A stretch of 64,000 nucleotides of DNA, from contig NZ_JACHEM010000003.1 of assembly GCF_014207445.1 (NCBI RefSeq), positions 62,001 to 126,000 on the forward strand, given 5' to 3'. Source of the DNA: Streptomyces candidus. GTDB taxonomy: Bacteria > Actinomycetota > Actinomycetes > Streptomycetales > Streptomycetaceae. Each line of letters starts with the position of its first letter. The stretch's first letter is position 1. The notes below the pieces were generated by a model. It ran no database searches. It had not been told where the DNA came from and worked only from the letters and a program-made list of their open reading frames with translations. Shown one piece after another: positions 6,883 to 17,306 of this stretch. Both the position numbers and the translations under genes were made by a program.

Positions 6883-8604
6883 ATGACGGCGACGACGAAG
6901 GAGCGCCCACCGGCGCTGGCGGAGTTCACCGAATGGGCCGGGGAGCGGTACGGGGAGCTGCCCGCCCTCCGGGCGAAGGGGGCCGGGCCCGTCTCCTACG
7001 GCAGGCTCCGCGACCGGGTGCGGGAGATCGGGCGCGGGCTGATGGCGGCCGGGGTGAGCCCCGGCGACCGGATCGGCATCCTCGGCGAGACCCGCGTCGA
7101 GTGGACGTACGCGCACTTCGCGGTGCTGGCGGTGGGCGGTGTCGTCGTGCCCGTCTACCCGACGGCGGGGGAGAGCGAAGTGGCGTGGGTGCTCGGCGAC
7201 TCGGGCGCGCGGCTGGTGCTGTGCGAGAGCGCGGCGCAGGCGAAGCGCGTGGCGGGAGCGGCTCCGGGGGCACGGACGGTCCTCTTCGACGAGCTGGGCG
7301 GGCTGCCCCGGGACTCCGTCCCCCTCGACGGGTTCCTTGCCCGCGCCGCCTCGGTGCGCCCCGATGACCTCTGCTCCCTCGTCTACACCTCCGGCACCAC
7401 GGGTCCCCCCAAGGGGTGCGGGCTCACGCACGCCAACTTCGGGGCCGTGCTCGACGGCGGAGCCGAGACGATCGACGGCGGGCCCGGCGACCGGACGTAC
7501 CTCTACCTGCCGCTCGCGCACCTCCTCGCCCAGCTCATCGAGTTCAACACCCTCCTGTTCGGGGGCGAGCTGTGCTACTTCGGCGGCCGGATCGAGGAGG
7601 TGATCGGGGAACTGGCGGAGGTCGCGCCCACGCACCTGCCGTCCGTGCCGCGTCTCTTCGAGAAGGTGCACTCGGTGGTACTGGGGCTCGCGGAGTCGCA
7701 GGAGGGCGGCAAGGAACGGTTCCAGGAGGCGGTACGGGTCGGGCTCCTCGCGGCGGAAGGGCGGCTTCCGGACGCCGACCGGGCGACGTACGAGGCCGCC
7801 GAGAAGTCGCTCTACAGTCTCGTGCGCGGCGCCTTCGGCGGGCGGCTGCGCTGGGCCCTCACCGGGGCCGCGCCGATCGCGCCGCAGACCCTCGACTTCC
7901 TGCGGGCCTGCTCGGTCCCGGTGTACGAGGGCTACGGAATGACGGAGTCCGGCGGGGTGATCTCGCTGAACCGGCCCGGGGCCGTCCGGTACGGGACGGT
8001 GGGGCAGGCCTATCCCGGCTGCGAGATCCGTATCGCGGAGGAGGACGGGGAGGTGCTGGCTCGCGGCCCCATGGTCTTCGCCGGGTACCACGGGGACACC
8101 GCCGCCACCCGGCAGGTCCTCGACGCGGACGGCTGGCTGCACACCGGCGACCTGGGGTGCCTGGACGCCGACGGCTACCTCACGCTCACGGGGCGCAAGA
8201 AGGACCTGATCATCACGTCCGCGGGCAAGAACCTCGCCCCGGCCCCCATCGAGCACGCGCTGCAGCAGTCCCGGTACGTGTCGCACGCGGTGCTGGCGGG
8301 CGACCGGCGCCCGCATCCGGTCGCGCTGATCACCCTGGACGCGGAGTAGACAGCGGCCTGGGCGGCCCGGGAGGGCCACGAGCTGGGGGAGCGTCCCGGA
8401 CAGCACCCGGCGGTGCGGGAGCTGGTCGGGCAGGCCGTGGAGGCGGCCAACGCGCAGGCGTCCCGGCCGGCCCGCATCCGTGCCTTCGCGGTCCTCGACG
8501 AGGACTTCAGCGTCGCGGGCGGGGCGCTGACGCCGACGTTGAAGGTGCGCCGGCGTGCGGTTCTGGAACGCCATGCGGAAGAGATCGAGGCGCTGTACCG
8601 GTAG
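6883..8604 (+). pseudogene. Long-chain fatty acyl-CoA ligase interrupted by in-frame TAG
   Basis: AMP-forming ligase that would activate fatty acids to acyl-CoA. Codons 1-488 contain the adenylate motifs VYTSGTTGPPKG, YGMTESGG, the GDLG segment and GRKKDLIITSAGKNLAP. A TAG at 8347-8349 then stops translation, yet the same frame continues without break for 84 codons (AAWAAREGHEL ... EEIEALYR) to the TAG at 8602-8604. The downstream part carries the C-terminal lobe and the A10-type motif LTPTLKVRR with Lys554, needed for adenylate formation in this superfamily. The truncated product should therefore be inactive unless the stop is suppressed or is a sequencing error. The full length of 573 residues fits the family. 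Confidence 0.85.
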
Positions 8605-8687
8605 CGACGGACCGGCGGCGGCCGGCGTGCGGGCAACGGCGGCCACGAGCGTGTCGGCGGGCGTGCGGGAAAGGGGCGGCACAAGGC

Positions 8688-8724
8688 AGGAGCCCTGTTC
8701 CGGTAAACCGGGAACAGGGCTCCT
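8688..8724. terminator. Bidirectional terminator between acyl-CoA ligase and csp genes
   Basis: Arms 8688-8701 (AGGAGCCCTGTTCC) and 8711-8724 are a perfect 14-bp inverted repeat with a 9-base loop. It lies 83 bases past the ligase end and 55 bases past the convergent cold-shock gene stop. Confidence 0.85.
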
Positions 8725-8778
8725 TGGGTAATGCGGGTAATCGACCGCGATCGGTCGGTTCCGATTGAGTCCGAGGAC

Positions 8779-8982
8779 TTAGGCGGGGGTGACGTTCTCC
8801 GCCTGCGGGCCCTTCGGGCCCTGCGTGACGTCGAAGTTCACGAGCTGGTTCTCCTCGAGGGAGCGGAAGCCAGCCGCGTTGATCGCGGAGTAGTGGACGA
8901 AGACATCCGGGCCGCCGCCGTCCTGGGCGATGAAGCCGAAGCCCTTTTCAGCGTTGAACCACTTGACGGTTCCGGTAGCCAT
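8779..8982 (-). CDS. Cold-shock protein, CspA family
   Basis: 67-residue single OB-fold RNA/DNA chaperone. Both nucleic-acid-binding motifs are intact: KGFGFI (RNP1 region) and VFVHY (RNP2). The N-terminus [10 protein letters not shown] is diagnostic. Strong ribosome site GGGAGGG before the ATG at 8982. It binds single-stranded RNA to prevent secondary structure during stress or rapid growth; this 67-residue form matches the Streptomyces SC 7.0 type. It is divergent from mqnA and probably has a long 5' leader in the 367-base gap, as csp genes often do. It ends at a strong shared terminator. Confidence 0.97.
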   Translation of the reverse strand: MATGTVKWFNAEKGFGFIAQDGGGPDVFVHYSAINAAGFRSLEENQLVNFDVTQGPKGPQAENVTPA

Positions 8983-10250
<1,268 letters not shown>

Positions 10251-10329
10251 CGAGCGGCGAGCCGTCGGTCGCGGGCGGGGAGAAGCGGCCCGACGGGGGA
10301 GCACGTGCCGGCGGGCGGTGCGCACGTCG

Positions 10330-11361
10330 CTACGCGGCGGGCACCGGCGCCTTCAGGTGCGAGCTGAGCCAGCTCAGGCTGCCCGCCTCCATGCCCCGCA
10401 CGTACGTCGCCGGGTTGTGGACGCCGTCCGGGACGACCTGGAGCCGGGTCTTGATCGGGCCCTTGCCGAACTCCCTGATGAATCGGTTGACCCGGGGGAT
10501 CAGCGTTTCCGTGGACCCCACCTGGAACGCCAGGTAGACGTCCGGGGCGTCCTTGCGCCCGAGCAGGTCACCGGCCAGCTTGCGCGGGTTGTTCGCGAGC
10601 TTCTCCCGCGGGTGGCCCTTCCACAGAGGGGAATCCGGAACGATGTCCGGACCCGACGAGATGGCCGCCTTGAAACGGTTCGGGTACTTGAGTACGGATT
10701 TCAGCGCGACGAATCCGCCGGACGACGAACCCATGAACGCCCAGCCGTCCCGCGAATCGAAGGTACGGAAATTCGCCCGGACGAAATCGGGAACGTCCTG
10801 TGTCATCCAGGTGCCCATCTTCGGCCGGCCCGGGATATCGCTTCCGTCGTAATAGCGCTTTTCCGGATTCAGCACGGGCATCACGACGAGGAAGGGCAGG
10901 CCGGTACCCTCGTCCGCCATCCTCGCGACGGTGTCGAGGAACCGGTTGGTGGGTTTCGTCCAGTAGTTGCTGTCGAATCCGTACGACCCAGGCAGTGCGA
11001 TCAGTACGGGGAAGCCGCTGTCCGCGTACCGGGGGTCGAAGTACTGCTTGGGTGCCCACACCCAGACCTTGCCGGTGAACCCGGACTTCATTCCGGTCAG
11101 CGTCGTCTGCGCGATCTTGGTGCCGTCGTCCAGGGTGCGGAAGACGGAGAAGTCCGCGCGCGGTCCCGTCGGCAGGAGGCTCTTGGCGTCGTGGGCGGTG
11201 GCGGAGGACCGGTCGAGGCCGCTCTTGCGGACCGCGCCGCCGTTGCCGTCCGCCGAGTTGAAGCTGTACGGATCGCCCTCGTCGGAGCAGGCCGTCAGCG
11301 ACAGGAGGGTCGCGGAGCCGATCAGGGTGACGGCTATCAGGCGGCTGGTCAGGCGATTCAT
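10330..11361 (-). CDS. Lipoprotein esterase, EstD/mycolyltransferase-like
   Basis: 343-residue membrane-anchored alpha/beta hydrolase. A type II signal peptide ends in the lipobox LTAC with Cys25. The mature protein contains WVWAPKQYFDPRY, PVLIALPGSYG, the nucleophile motif GSSSGG in WAFMGSSSGGFVALK, and a terminal DGVHN segment likely to hold the catalytic His. This arrangement fits the esterase D / antigen 85-like family (PF00756) rather than classic lipases. The substrate is unknown; cell-envelope esters or siderophore esters are family possibilities. ATG at 11361 with GGAG upstream. Monocistronic and convergent with mqnA; no clean terminator between them was found. Confidence 0.88.
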   Translation of the reverse strand: MNRLTSRLIAVTLIGSATLLSLTACSDEGDPYSFNSADGNGGAVRKSGLDRSSATAHDAKSLLPTGPRADFSVFRTLDDGTKIAQTTLTGMKSGFTGKVWVWAPKQYFDPRYADSGFPVLIALPGSYGFDSNYWTKPTNRFLDTVARMADEGTGLPFLVVMPVLNPEKRYYDGSDIPGRPKMGTWMTQDVPDFVRANFRTFDSRDGWAFMGSSSGGFVALKSVLKYPNRFKAAISSGPDIVPDSPLWKGHPREKLANNPRKLAGDLLGRKDAPDVYLAFQVGSTETLIPRVNRFIREFGKGPIKTRLQVVPDGVHNPATYVRGMEAGSLSWLSSHLKAPVPAA

Positions 11362-11558
11362 TCTCGGACTCCGGGCGGACGGCGGGGTGGGGGACGGATG
11401 GTGGCGGGTGGGTGCGGTGGGGGTCGCGCAGAGGAAGATGCGGCTGCCGCTGCTTCGGTTCGCCCCATGCCCGAATTGTCCGAGTGATTGCGTACACGTC
11501 GGGCCTACTGTGGTCCGCGGTACGAGTGCAGGGTCGGTTCTTCGGGGGAGCGCACGCC

Positions 11559-11640
11559 ATGCAACCGCTGGAAGCGGATCAACCGCAGAATATCGGTGAC
11601 TACCGGCTGCTCGGGCGGCTGGGGTCGGGCGGCATGGCCG
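11559..11640 (+). pseudogene. N-terminal stub of a Ser/Thr protein kinase
   Basis: A good ribosome site (GGGGGAG) and ATG at 11559 start a frame with QNIGDYRLLGRLGSGGMAG, the glycine-rich ATP loop that opens actinobacterial PknB-type kinases. Homology stops after 27 residues; the expected catalytic loop is absent. The following 130 bases in another frame read GDLVLTRTPDGALRYG, possibly the far end of the same gene, which would imply a large internal deletion. No kinase can be made. Confidence 0.65.
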
Positions 11641-11770
11641 GCGCGCCGCACGGCACCGCCACGGTGACCTGGTCCTCACCCGCACCCCGGACGGCGCGCT
11701 CCGGTACGGGTCACCCTCCGCGCAGCAGGGCAAGCCGCACGGCACGCTCACCCGGCGTCAGGGCTGCCCC

Positions 11771-12979
11771 TCACCAGGTCTCCTGGGTCGCGTCCGCCCG
11801 CTCGGTGCGGCGTGCGCCGTCCTTCAGCAGGCGGGGAGCGAGCAGCGGGAAGAGCAGTACGGACACCATGGCCGCACCGACCAGTGCGGCGGCCTCGCCC
11901 GCCGTGAGGACGTTCTCGTCCAGGCCGATGGTGGTGATGGCGACGACCAGGGGCAGGCAGGTGGCCGAGTACAGGGCCAGCGAGGTGCGCTGCCGGCGGG
12001 ACAGGTCGCGCGGGGCGAGCAGGTAGGCCGGGCCGCCGCGCAGCAGCAGGAACAGCAGCAGGAAGACCGGCAGGAGCAACAGGGGGCGGCCGCCGGAGAA
12101 CAGGGCGTCGAGGTCGAAGTCGATGCCGGTGACGATGAAGAAGAGGGGCACCAGGAACCCGAAACCCATCGCTTCGATCCTGCCGAGGACCTCGCCGCTG
12201 TGCTCGGGGGCGGCGCCGGCCAGGACGAGCCGGGTGAGGAGCCCGGCGGCGAAGGCGCCGAGCAGGGTGTCCAGGCCGAAGGCGTACGACAGGCCGAGCA
12301 TCGCGGCGAGCAGCAGCATCACCAGCCGGACCGCGAACTGGCCGCTGCTGTGCAGGGTCTTGGCGATGATCCGCGAGAACCACGGCGGGCGCGGCCGCAG
12401 CGCCCAGAACACCGCGCCCGCCGTAATGGCGGCGAAGGCGCACAGCAGCACCGTCGAGATGCCCGGCGACCGGCCGCTGAGCAGCAGCGAGATGGCGATG
12501 ATCGGGCCGAACTCGCCGACCGTGCCGAAGGCCATGACCACCGTGCCGAAACGGCCCTCCAGCCTCCCCGAGTCACGCAGCATCGGCAGGACGGCGCCGA
12601 GCGCGGTACTGGTCAGCGCGGTCCCGATGACGAAGCTCTTGGCGACCTCACCGCCGGTGAGCGCGAACGCGGCTCCCAGCGCGACCAGCAGGGTCACCAC
12701 CCAGGCCGCCACGGATCGGCGCAGGGTGTCGCCGCGTACCGTCCGGAACTCGATCTCGTACCCGGCCAGGAAAATCAGCATTGCCAGGCCCAGGTGGGAG
12801 AGCGTGTCGATGAGTTCGTCGTGGTGCGCCCAGCCGAGCACGTCGGGGCCGACAACGATGCCGAGGGCGATCTCGAAGATCGCCACGGGTACGGCCAGCC
12901 GACGGGCGGTCAGATACGCCAGCAGGGGCGCGAGGACCGCGACGGCCATGATCAGGATGAGGGTCCCGGGGTGCGACAT
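11771..12979 (-). CDS. Cation:proton antiporter, CPA2 family
   Basis: 402-residue integral membrane protein with about 12 hydrophobic segments and no C-terminal TrkA-N/RCK domain, so it is a stand-alone Kef/NapA-like exchanger. Seen: ALGIVVGPDVLGW in the first segments, FLAGYEIEF, TALTSTALGAVLPML near 120-140 and ALLGAFAAGLL-type helices. Such proteins exchange Na+ or K+ for H+ across the membrane; the ion cannot be told from sequence. ATG at 12979. Divergent from the PrsW gene with a 94-base gap. Its 3' end converges on the kinase stub. Confidence 0.9.
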   Translation of the reverse strand: MSHPGTLILIMAVAVLAPLLAYLTARRLAVPVAIFEIALGIVVGPDVLGWAHHDELIDTLSHLGLAMLIFLAGYEIEFRTVRGDTLRRSVAAWVVTLLVALGAAFALTGGEVAKSFVIGTALTSTALGAVLPMLRDSGRLEGRFGTVVMAFGTVGEFGPIIAISLLLSGRSPGISTVLLCAFAAITAGAVFWALRPRPPWFSRIIAKTLHSSGQFAVRLVMLLLAAMLGLSYAFGLDTLLGAFAAGLLTRLVLAGAAPEHSGEVLGRIEAMGFGFLVPLFFIVTGIDFDLDALFSGGRPLLLLPVFLLLFLLLRGGPAYLLAPRDLSRRQRTSLALYSATCLPLVVAITTIGLDENVLTAGEAAALVGAAMVSVLLFPLLAPRLLKDGARRTERADATQETW

Positions 12980-13073
12980 GGGTACTGATTAGCATAAATT
13001 GGCGCAAAGTGGACCTCCGGGGCCTCGTGGTGGGTCTCCGTGGGCGATCGACGAGTCCGTCTCCGGAGGTTCG

Positions 13074-14033
13074 ATGAGTCCGCACGCCGCACCCGCCCCG
13101 CCCCGTCCCGCGGCCCCCGATTCCGCTCCCCGCCCGGGTCTGTGGCGGCGCTGCCTGTTCGGCGGGCTCGCCCTGTGGATCCTGGCGGCCGTCGTCACGT
13201 ACGCGACCCGGAACACCACCCTGCTGCCCACCCTGATCCTGCTCGGCAGCTTCCTCGTGCCGCTGGTCTTCGTCCTGTGGGCGTACGAGCGGCACGGCCG
13301 CGACCTCGGCCTGGGGCTGATCGCGGGCTGCTTCGTGACCGGCGGCATTCTCGGTGTGCTGGGTGCGTCGGTCATGGAGAGCTATCTGCTGCGCCCGTCG
13401 TGGTGGATGTTCATCGGCGTCGGCCTCATCGAGGAGCTGGCCAAGCTGCTGGCGCTGGTCTTCGTCGTGCGCCGGCACAGGCAGCTGCGGGGACTGCGTG
13501 CCGGTCTGGTCCTCGGTGCGGCCGTCGGCTTCGGCTTCGCCGCGTTCGAGTCGGCCGGGTACGCCTTCAACTCCGTCGTCACCCTGCGGGGCCTCGACCT
13601 TCGCGCGCTGCTGGAGACCGAGGTGCTGCGCGGCCTGCTGGCCCCCTTCGGGCACGGTCTGTGGACCGCGATCGCGGGCGGGGCGCTGCTGGGCTTCCGC
13701 TCGCCCGACGGCCGCTTCCGCTTCTCGGGCCCGGTCCTCGGCACCTATCTGGGCGTCTCCCTGCTGCACGCCCTGTGGGACTCCATGCACGGCCTCGCCA
13801 TCTGGATCGTCGCCCGTCTCGCACCCGCCGACGACCTGCAGCGCTCCCTGTTCGCCCAGGGACACATCCCGGAACCGACCGCGGCGCAGCAGCACCTGTT
13901 CACCCTCTTCTCCGTGGGCGGCCTGATCCTGGTCTCGCTGGTCGGCGTGGCCTGGCTCGCCACCCTGGCCCGCTCCTCCCGCGCCCGCACGCCGGCCCCG
14001 CCGCCCCGCGGAGGGACCCCGGACCGCGCGTGA
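13074..14033 (+). CDS. PrsW-type intramembrane metalloprotease
   Basis: 319 residues, about eight membrane segments, proline-rich cytoplasmic N-terminus. All PrsW/CPBP-type motifs are present in order: GLIEELAKLL (glutamate pair), GFGFAAFESAGYAF, APFGHGLWTAIAGG and LLHALWDSMHG (histidines). In Bacillus, PrsW cleaves anti-sigma factor RsiW; the target here is unknown. Ribosome site GGAGG four bases before the ATG at 13074. Its TGA at 14031-14033 is directly abutted by a headless DUF2975 reading frame, suggesting a deletion junction at the 3' end; the protease itself appears complete. Confidence 0.92.
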   Translation: MSPHAAPAPPRPAAPDSAPRPGLWRRCLFGGLALWILAAVVTYATRNTTLLPTLILLGSFLVPLVFVLWAYERHGRDLGLGLIAGCFVTGGILGVLGASVMESYLLRPSWWMFIGVGLIEELAKLLALVFVVRRHRQLRGLRAGLVLGAAVGFGFAAFESAGYAFNSVVTLRGLDLRALLETEVLRGLLAPFGHGLWTAIAGGALLGFRSPDGRFRFSGPVLGTYLGVSLLHALWDSMHGLAIWIVARLAPADDLQRSLFAQGHIPEPTAAQQHLFTLFSVGGLILVSLVGVAWLATLARSSRARTPAPPPRGGTPDRA

Positions 14034-14036
14034 CAC

Positions 14037-14336
14037 GGGCTGCTGCTGTTCAGCCGGCTGCTCAAGGGGGTGTTGCAGGAAGGGCCTTTCACCGACATTG
14101 TGGCCGGGCGGCTGTTCTTCCTCGGCTGGTTCGTCGCCGTGGGCTCCCCGCTCGCGGGTCTCCTGGCGGGCTGGTCGGATTCCTGGCTGGTCGGCAGCAT
14201 GGCACCCATGGTGGGTTCCGGCCCGACGGTCGCCGGGCCGCAGGTGCTCGTCCTCGCGGGACTGGCCGCCGTCGTCCTGGGGAAGATCATGCGCGAGGGC
14301 GTACGCATGCGAGAGGACCTCGAAGGGACCGTCTGA
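14037..14336 (+). pseudogene. DUF2975 membrane protein lacking its N-terminus
   Basis: The frame is open immediately after the PrsW stop and reads LLLFSRLLKGVLQEGPFTD, then LGWFVAVGSPLAGLLAGW and a final hydrophobic segment before MREGVRMREDLEGTV. This is the C-terminal half of a DUF2975 protein, which normally has four membrane helices; about two are missing and there is no start codon with a spaced ribosome site (the GTG at 14070 follows AAGGGG with no gap). DUF2975 genes are typically paired with the small HTH regulator found right behind, and that overlap (TGATG) is preserved. Probably non-functional. Confidence 0.65.
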
Positions 14337-14596
14337 TGCCCGAAGAGGAACCCCACTCGATCCGGATCCACCTCGACCGCCTCCTCGCCGCACGCGGCAT
14401 GACGCTCACCGAACTGTCCGCACAGGTCGGCATCACCGTCGTGAACCTGTCCGTGCTGAAGAACGGGCGCGCCAAGGCCGTCCGCTTCTCGACCCTGTCG
14501 CGGCTCTGCGAGGTGCTGGAGTGCCAGCCCGGGGACCTGATCAGCCACGACCCCGCCGGTCCCGCCCACCCCACCGGTCCCGCCGGACCGGCCTGA
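14336..14596 (+). CDS. Small Cro/CI-type HTH regulator (YozG-like)
   Basis: 86 residues. One Xre-type helix-turn-helix: MTLTELSAQVGITVVNLSVL followed by KNGRAKAVRFSTLSRLCEVLECQPGDL, the pattern of the YozG-type regulators that sit next to DUF2975 membrane proteins. A proline/glycine tail follows. The ATG overlaps the upstream TGA (TGATG), so it was translationally coupled to the now truncated DUF2975 gene. Its target may be its own operon. With the partner broken, it may be an orphan. Confidence 0.85.
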   Translation: MPEEEPHSIRIHLDRLLAARGMTLTELSAQVGITVVNLSVLKNGRAKAVRFSTLSRLCEVLECQPGDLISHDPAGPAHPTGPAGPA

Positions 14597-14720
14597 ACGG
14601 GGCCCCGCCGGGGCGCGGTCCGGCCGCCCACGGCGGGGCCACCGCCCTGGCGTACGCTGGATCGGTCTTGCCGTACGCCCCGCACCCTGCCGTGCACCCC
14701 TTTGGGAAGGAACCGCCCCG

Positions 14721-15917
14721 GTGACCGAGAAGGCCGACCTCCAGTCAGTCCTTGACCGTGCCGCCGAGGGTGGCCGCATCACCCCCGAGGAGGCCCTCGA
14801 CCTGTACCGGGACGCCCCGCTGCACGCGCTGGGCCAGGCCGCCGACGCCGTGCGCCGCCGCCGTTACGCAGGTACCGAGCACATCGCGACGTACATCATC
14901 GAGCGCAACATCAACTACACGAACTCGTGCGTCACGGCGTGCAAGTTCTGCGCCTTCTACGCCGCGCCGAAGAGCCCCGACGTGTGGACCCGCGACCTGG
15001 ACGACATCCTGCGCCGCTGCGCGGAGACCGTCGAGCTGGGCGGCACGCAGATCATGTTCCAGGGCGGCCACCACCCGGACTACGGCGTCGAGTACTACGA
15101 AGAGCACTTCTCGGCGATCAAGAAGGCGTACCCGCAGCTGGTCATCCACTCCCTCGGTGCCTCCGAGGTCGAGCACATGGCCCGCATCTCCAGGGTGAGC
15201 ACCAAGGAAGCGATCCAGCGGATCCACGCCGCCGGGCTCGACTCCTTCGCGGGCGCCGGCGCCGAGCTGCTCCCGGCCCGCCCCCGCAAGGCCATCGCGC
15301 CGCTCAAGGAGTCCGGCGAGCGCTGGCTGGAGATCATGGAGGAGGCGCACCGCCTCGGCGTCGAGTCGACGTCCACCATGCTCATGGGCACGGGCGAGAC
15401 CAACGCCGAGCGCATCGAGCACCTGCGCATGATCCGCGACGTACAGGACCGGACCGGCGGCTTCCGCGCGTTCATCCCGTACACCTACCAGCCGCAGAAC
15501 AACGCGCTGAAGGGACGGACGCAGGCCACCCTCTTCGAGTACCTCCGCATGATCGCCATCGCGCGGATCTTCCTCGACAACGTCGCGCACATCCAGGGTT
15601 CCTGGCTGACCACCGGCAAGGAGGTCGGCCAGCTCTCCCTGCACTACGGCGCGGACGACCTCGGCTCGATCATGCTGGAGGAGAACGTCGTCTCGTCCGC
15701 CGGAGCCAAGCACCGCTCCAACCGGATGGAGATCATCGACCTGATCCGCAAGGCGGGGCGGGTCCCGGCGCAGCGCGCCACGACGTACGAGCACCTCGTC
15801 GTGCACACCGACCCGGCGAACGACCCGGTCGACGACCACGTCGTCTCGCACCTCTCCTCCACGGCGATCGAGGGCGGTACCGCTCACCCCGAGCTGAAGC
15901 TCCTCGCCTCCAACTGA
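14721..15917 (+). CDS. mqnC: Cyclic dehypoxanthinyl futalosine synthase MqnC
   Basis: Radical SAM enzyme that cyclises dehypoxanthinylfutalosine in menaquinone biosynthesis. 398 residues. The 4Fe-4S motif CxxxCxxC is C70-VTA-C74-KF-C77. Further family blocks: GGTQIMFQGGHHPDYG, SLGASEVEHMAR, GAELLPARPRK, SSTMLMGTGET-type region (STSTMLMGTGE), FIPYTYQPQNN and GSWLTTGKEVGQ. GTG at 14721 with AAGGA ten bases upstream. It heads a same-strand run with the amidohydrolase-like gene (7-base gap), menG and glutaminase. S. coelicolor mqnC (SCO4550, from memory) lies in a comparable place near nuo. Confidence 0.96.
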   Translation: MTEKADLQSVLDRAAEGGRITPEEALDLYRDAPLHALGQAADAVRRRRYAGTEHIATYIIERNINYTNSCVTACKFCAFYAAPKSPDVWTRDLDDILRRCAETVELGGTQIMFQGGHHPDYGVEYYEEHFSAIKKAYPQLVIHSLGASEVEHMARISRVSTKEAIQRIHAAGLDSFAGAGAELLPARPRKAIAPLKESGERWLEIMEEAHRLGVESTSTMLMGTGETNAERIEHLRMIRDVQDRTGGFRAFIPYTYQPQNNALKGRTQATLFEYLRMIAIARIFLDNVAHIQGSWLTTGKEVGQLSLHYGADDLGSIMLEENVVSSAGAKHRSNRMEIIDLIRKAGRVPAQRATTYEHLVVHTDPANDPVDDHVVSHLSSTAIEGGTAHPELKLLASN

Positions 15918-15924
15918 GGCCGTT

Positions 15925-16479
15925 GTGCCGACCATTCACCGGGCGCGCGGCATCCGTACCGCGGACGGCGCGCAGGACCCGGCCGGCGACGCGGTCGTCG
16001 TGGACGGCGACCGCATCACGGCCGTCGGCGGGTACGACGAACTGGCCGCGCGCGTCGGCGCGGGTGCGCGGACCAGGGAGTGGGACGGACATCTCGCCCC
16101 CGGACGCTTCGAGCCGGACGCCGTCGCCCTCCTCCAGGCGCACTACTGGCCCGACCCCCGCGAGGCCGCCGAGTTCGGCACCGAGCCCCTCTCCGGGGCG
16201 CGGCTGCACGGCCTCGGGATGACCGGCGAGCGATGGGGGGCGAGCGCCCGGCGGGGCGTACAGCGCCTGCTCGCGCAGGGCGTGACCGCCGTCGCGGGCC
16301 CGTTCACCCATCCTGCCGTACGGGCCGCCGTCGACCGTTCGCCGGTACGGGTGCTGCCCGCGCCGCGCCCGGACCCGCTCACGTCCTCGGCCGTCGCCGA
16401 CTTCGCGGTCTTCGCGGAGCCGGGCGGGGAGTGCCTGGCGACAGTGGTCGGGGGACGACTGGTGTTCCGGCGGGCCTGA
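15925..16479 (+). CDS. Imidazolonepropionase-like (amidohydrolase-related) protein
   Basis: 184 residues. The N-terminus ([30 protein letters not shown]) and the C-terminus ([18 protein letters not shown]) match the two halves of the beta-sandwich that flanks the barrel in amidohydrolases such as imidazolonepropionase. The barrel is replaced by a short helical region and the HxH metal motif is absent (only HLAPGRF where HPG(F/L)ID-type sequence is expected). It therefore looks catalytically dead or a binding protein. GTG at 15925, seven bases after mqnC, so probably co-transcribed with it. A streptomycete protein of this name commonly follows mqnC (recollection); its role is unknown. Confidence 0.75.
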   Translation: MPTIHRARGIRTADGAQDPAGDAVVVDGDRITAVGGYDELAARVGAGARTREWDGHLAPGRFEPDAVALLQAHYWPDPREAAEFGTEPLSGARLHGLGMTGERWGASARRGVQRLLAQGVTAVAGPFTHPAVRAAVDRSPVRVLPAPRPDPLTSSAVADFAVFAEPGGECLATVVGGRLVFRRA

Positions 16480-16601
16480 GCCCCCGGGGGAGCCGCCGGG
16501 CGGACGGCGGTGCGGGTGCGGCGCGGCCGGCCGCGCGGATTCCCGGAACTCGGGGAGCCCCGGCTCAGAGAGCCGCCCATGCCTGCCCCTCCGCCAACCG
16601 G

Positions 16602-16607
16602 CACAAT
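16602..16607 (+). promoter_or_regulatory. -10-like element CACAAT, possible leaderless menG
   Basis: CACAAT is followed by six bases and the GTG at 16614 with no usable Shine-Dalgarno, the same spacing as other leaderless genes here. The first base departs from TANNNT, so this is the weakest of the set. Confidence 0.35.
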
Positions 16608-16613
16608 GGCCGG

Positions 16614-17306
16614 GTGACCCGAGCATCCCTGGACAAGCAGCCGCACGAAGTCGCCTCGATGTTCGACGACGTGGCGGCGAACTACGATCTCACCAACACC
16701 GTGCTCTCCCTCGGCCAGGACCGCTTCTGGCGCAAGGAAGTGGCGAAGGCGGTGGACGCCGGGCCGGGCAAGCGGATCCTCGACCTCGCCGCCGGCACCG
16801 CCACCTCCTCGCTCCCCTTCGCGGCGACCGGGGCGTACGTCGTGCCCTGCGACTTCTCCGTCGGCATGCTGCGGGAGGGCAAGCGCAAGCACCCGCACCT
16901 GCCGCTCACCGCGGGCGACGCGACCAAGCTGCCCTTCCACGACAAGTCCTTCGACGTCGTCACCATCTCCTTCGGGCTGCGCAACGTCGTCGACACGGAC
17001 GCCGCGCTGCGCGAGATGTTCCGGGTGACGAAGAAGGGCGGACGGATCGTGATCTGCGAGTTCTCCCAGCCGACCTGGGCGCCCTTCCGCACCGTCTACA
17101 CCGAGTACCTGATGCGGGCGCTGCCGCCGGTCGCCACGGCCGTCTCCAGCAACCCCGAGGCGTACGTCTACCTCGCCGAGTCCATTCGCGCGTGGCCCGA
17201 CCAGCGCGGCCTCGCGACCAGGCTCCAGGGCGCCGGATGGTCCCAGGTCGCCTGGCGCAACCTGTCGGGCGGCATCGTGGCGCTCCACCGGGGTGTACGG
17301 GTCTGA
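16614..17306 (+). CDS. menG: Demethylmenaquinone methyltransferase MenG/UbiE
   Basis: SAM-dependent C-methyltransferase for the last ring step, demethylmenaquinone to menaquinone. 230 residues. UbiE signatures: [16 protein letters not shown] near 12-28, SAM motif [45 protein letters not shown], and C-terminal [17 protein letters not shown] at 16614, possibly leaderless. It overlaps the glutaminase start (TGATG), so the two are translationally coupled. Placed between mqnC and nuo, it belongs to the quinone module of this window. Confidence 0.96.
   Translation: MTRASLDKQPHEVASMFDDVAANYDLTNTVLSLGQDRFWRKEVAKAVDAGPGKRILDLAAGTATSSLPFAATGAYVVPCDFSVGMLREGKRKHPHLPLTAGDATKLPFHDKSFDVVTISFGLRNVVDTDAALREMFRVTKKGGRIVICEFSQPTWAPFRTVYTEYLMRALPPVATAVSSNPEAYVYLAESIRAWPDQRGLATRLQGAGWSQVAWRNLSGGIVALHRGVRV

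Noticed and set aside
8347..8349. TAG as pyrrolysine or programmed recoding
   Set aside because: No pylTSBCD genes are seen, pyrrolysine is not known in Streptomyces, and no stem-loop or enzyme context supports recoding; a nonsense mutation or sequencing error is simpler.
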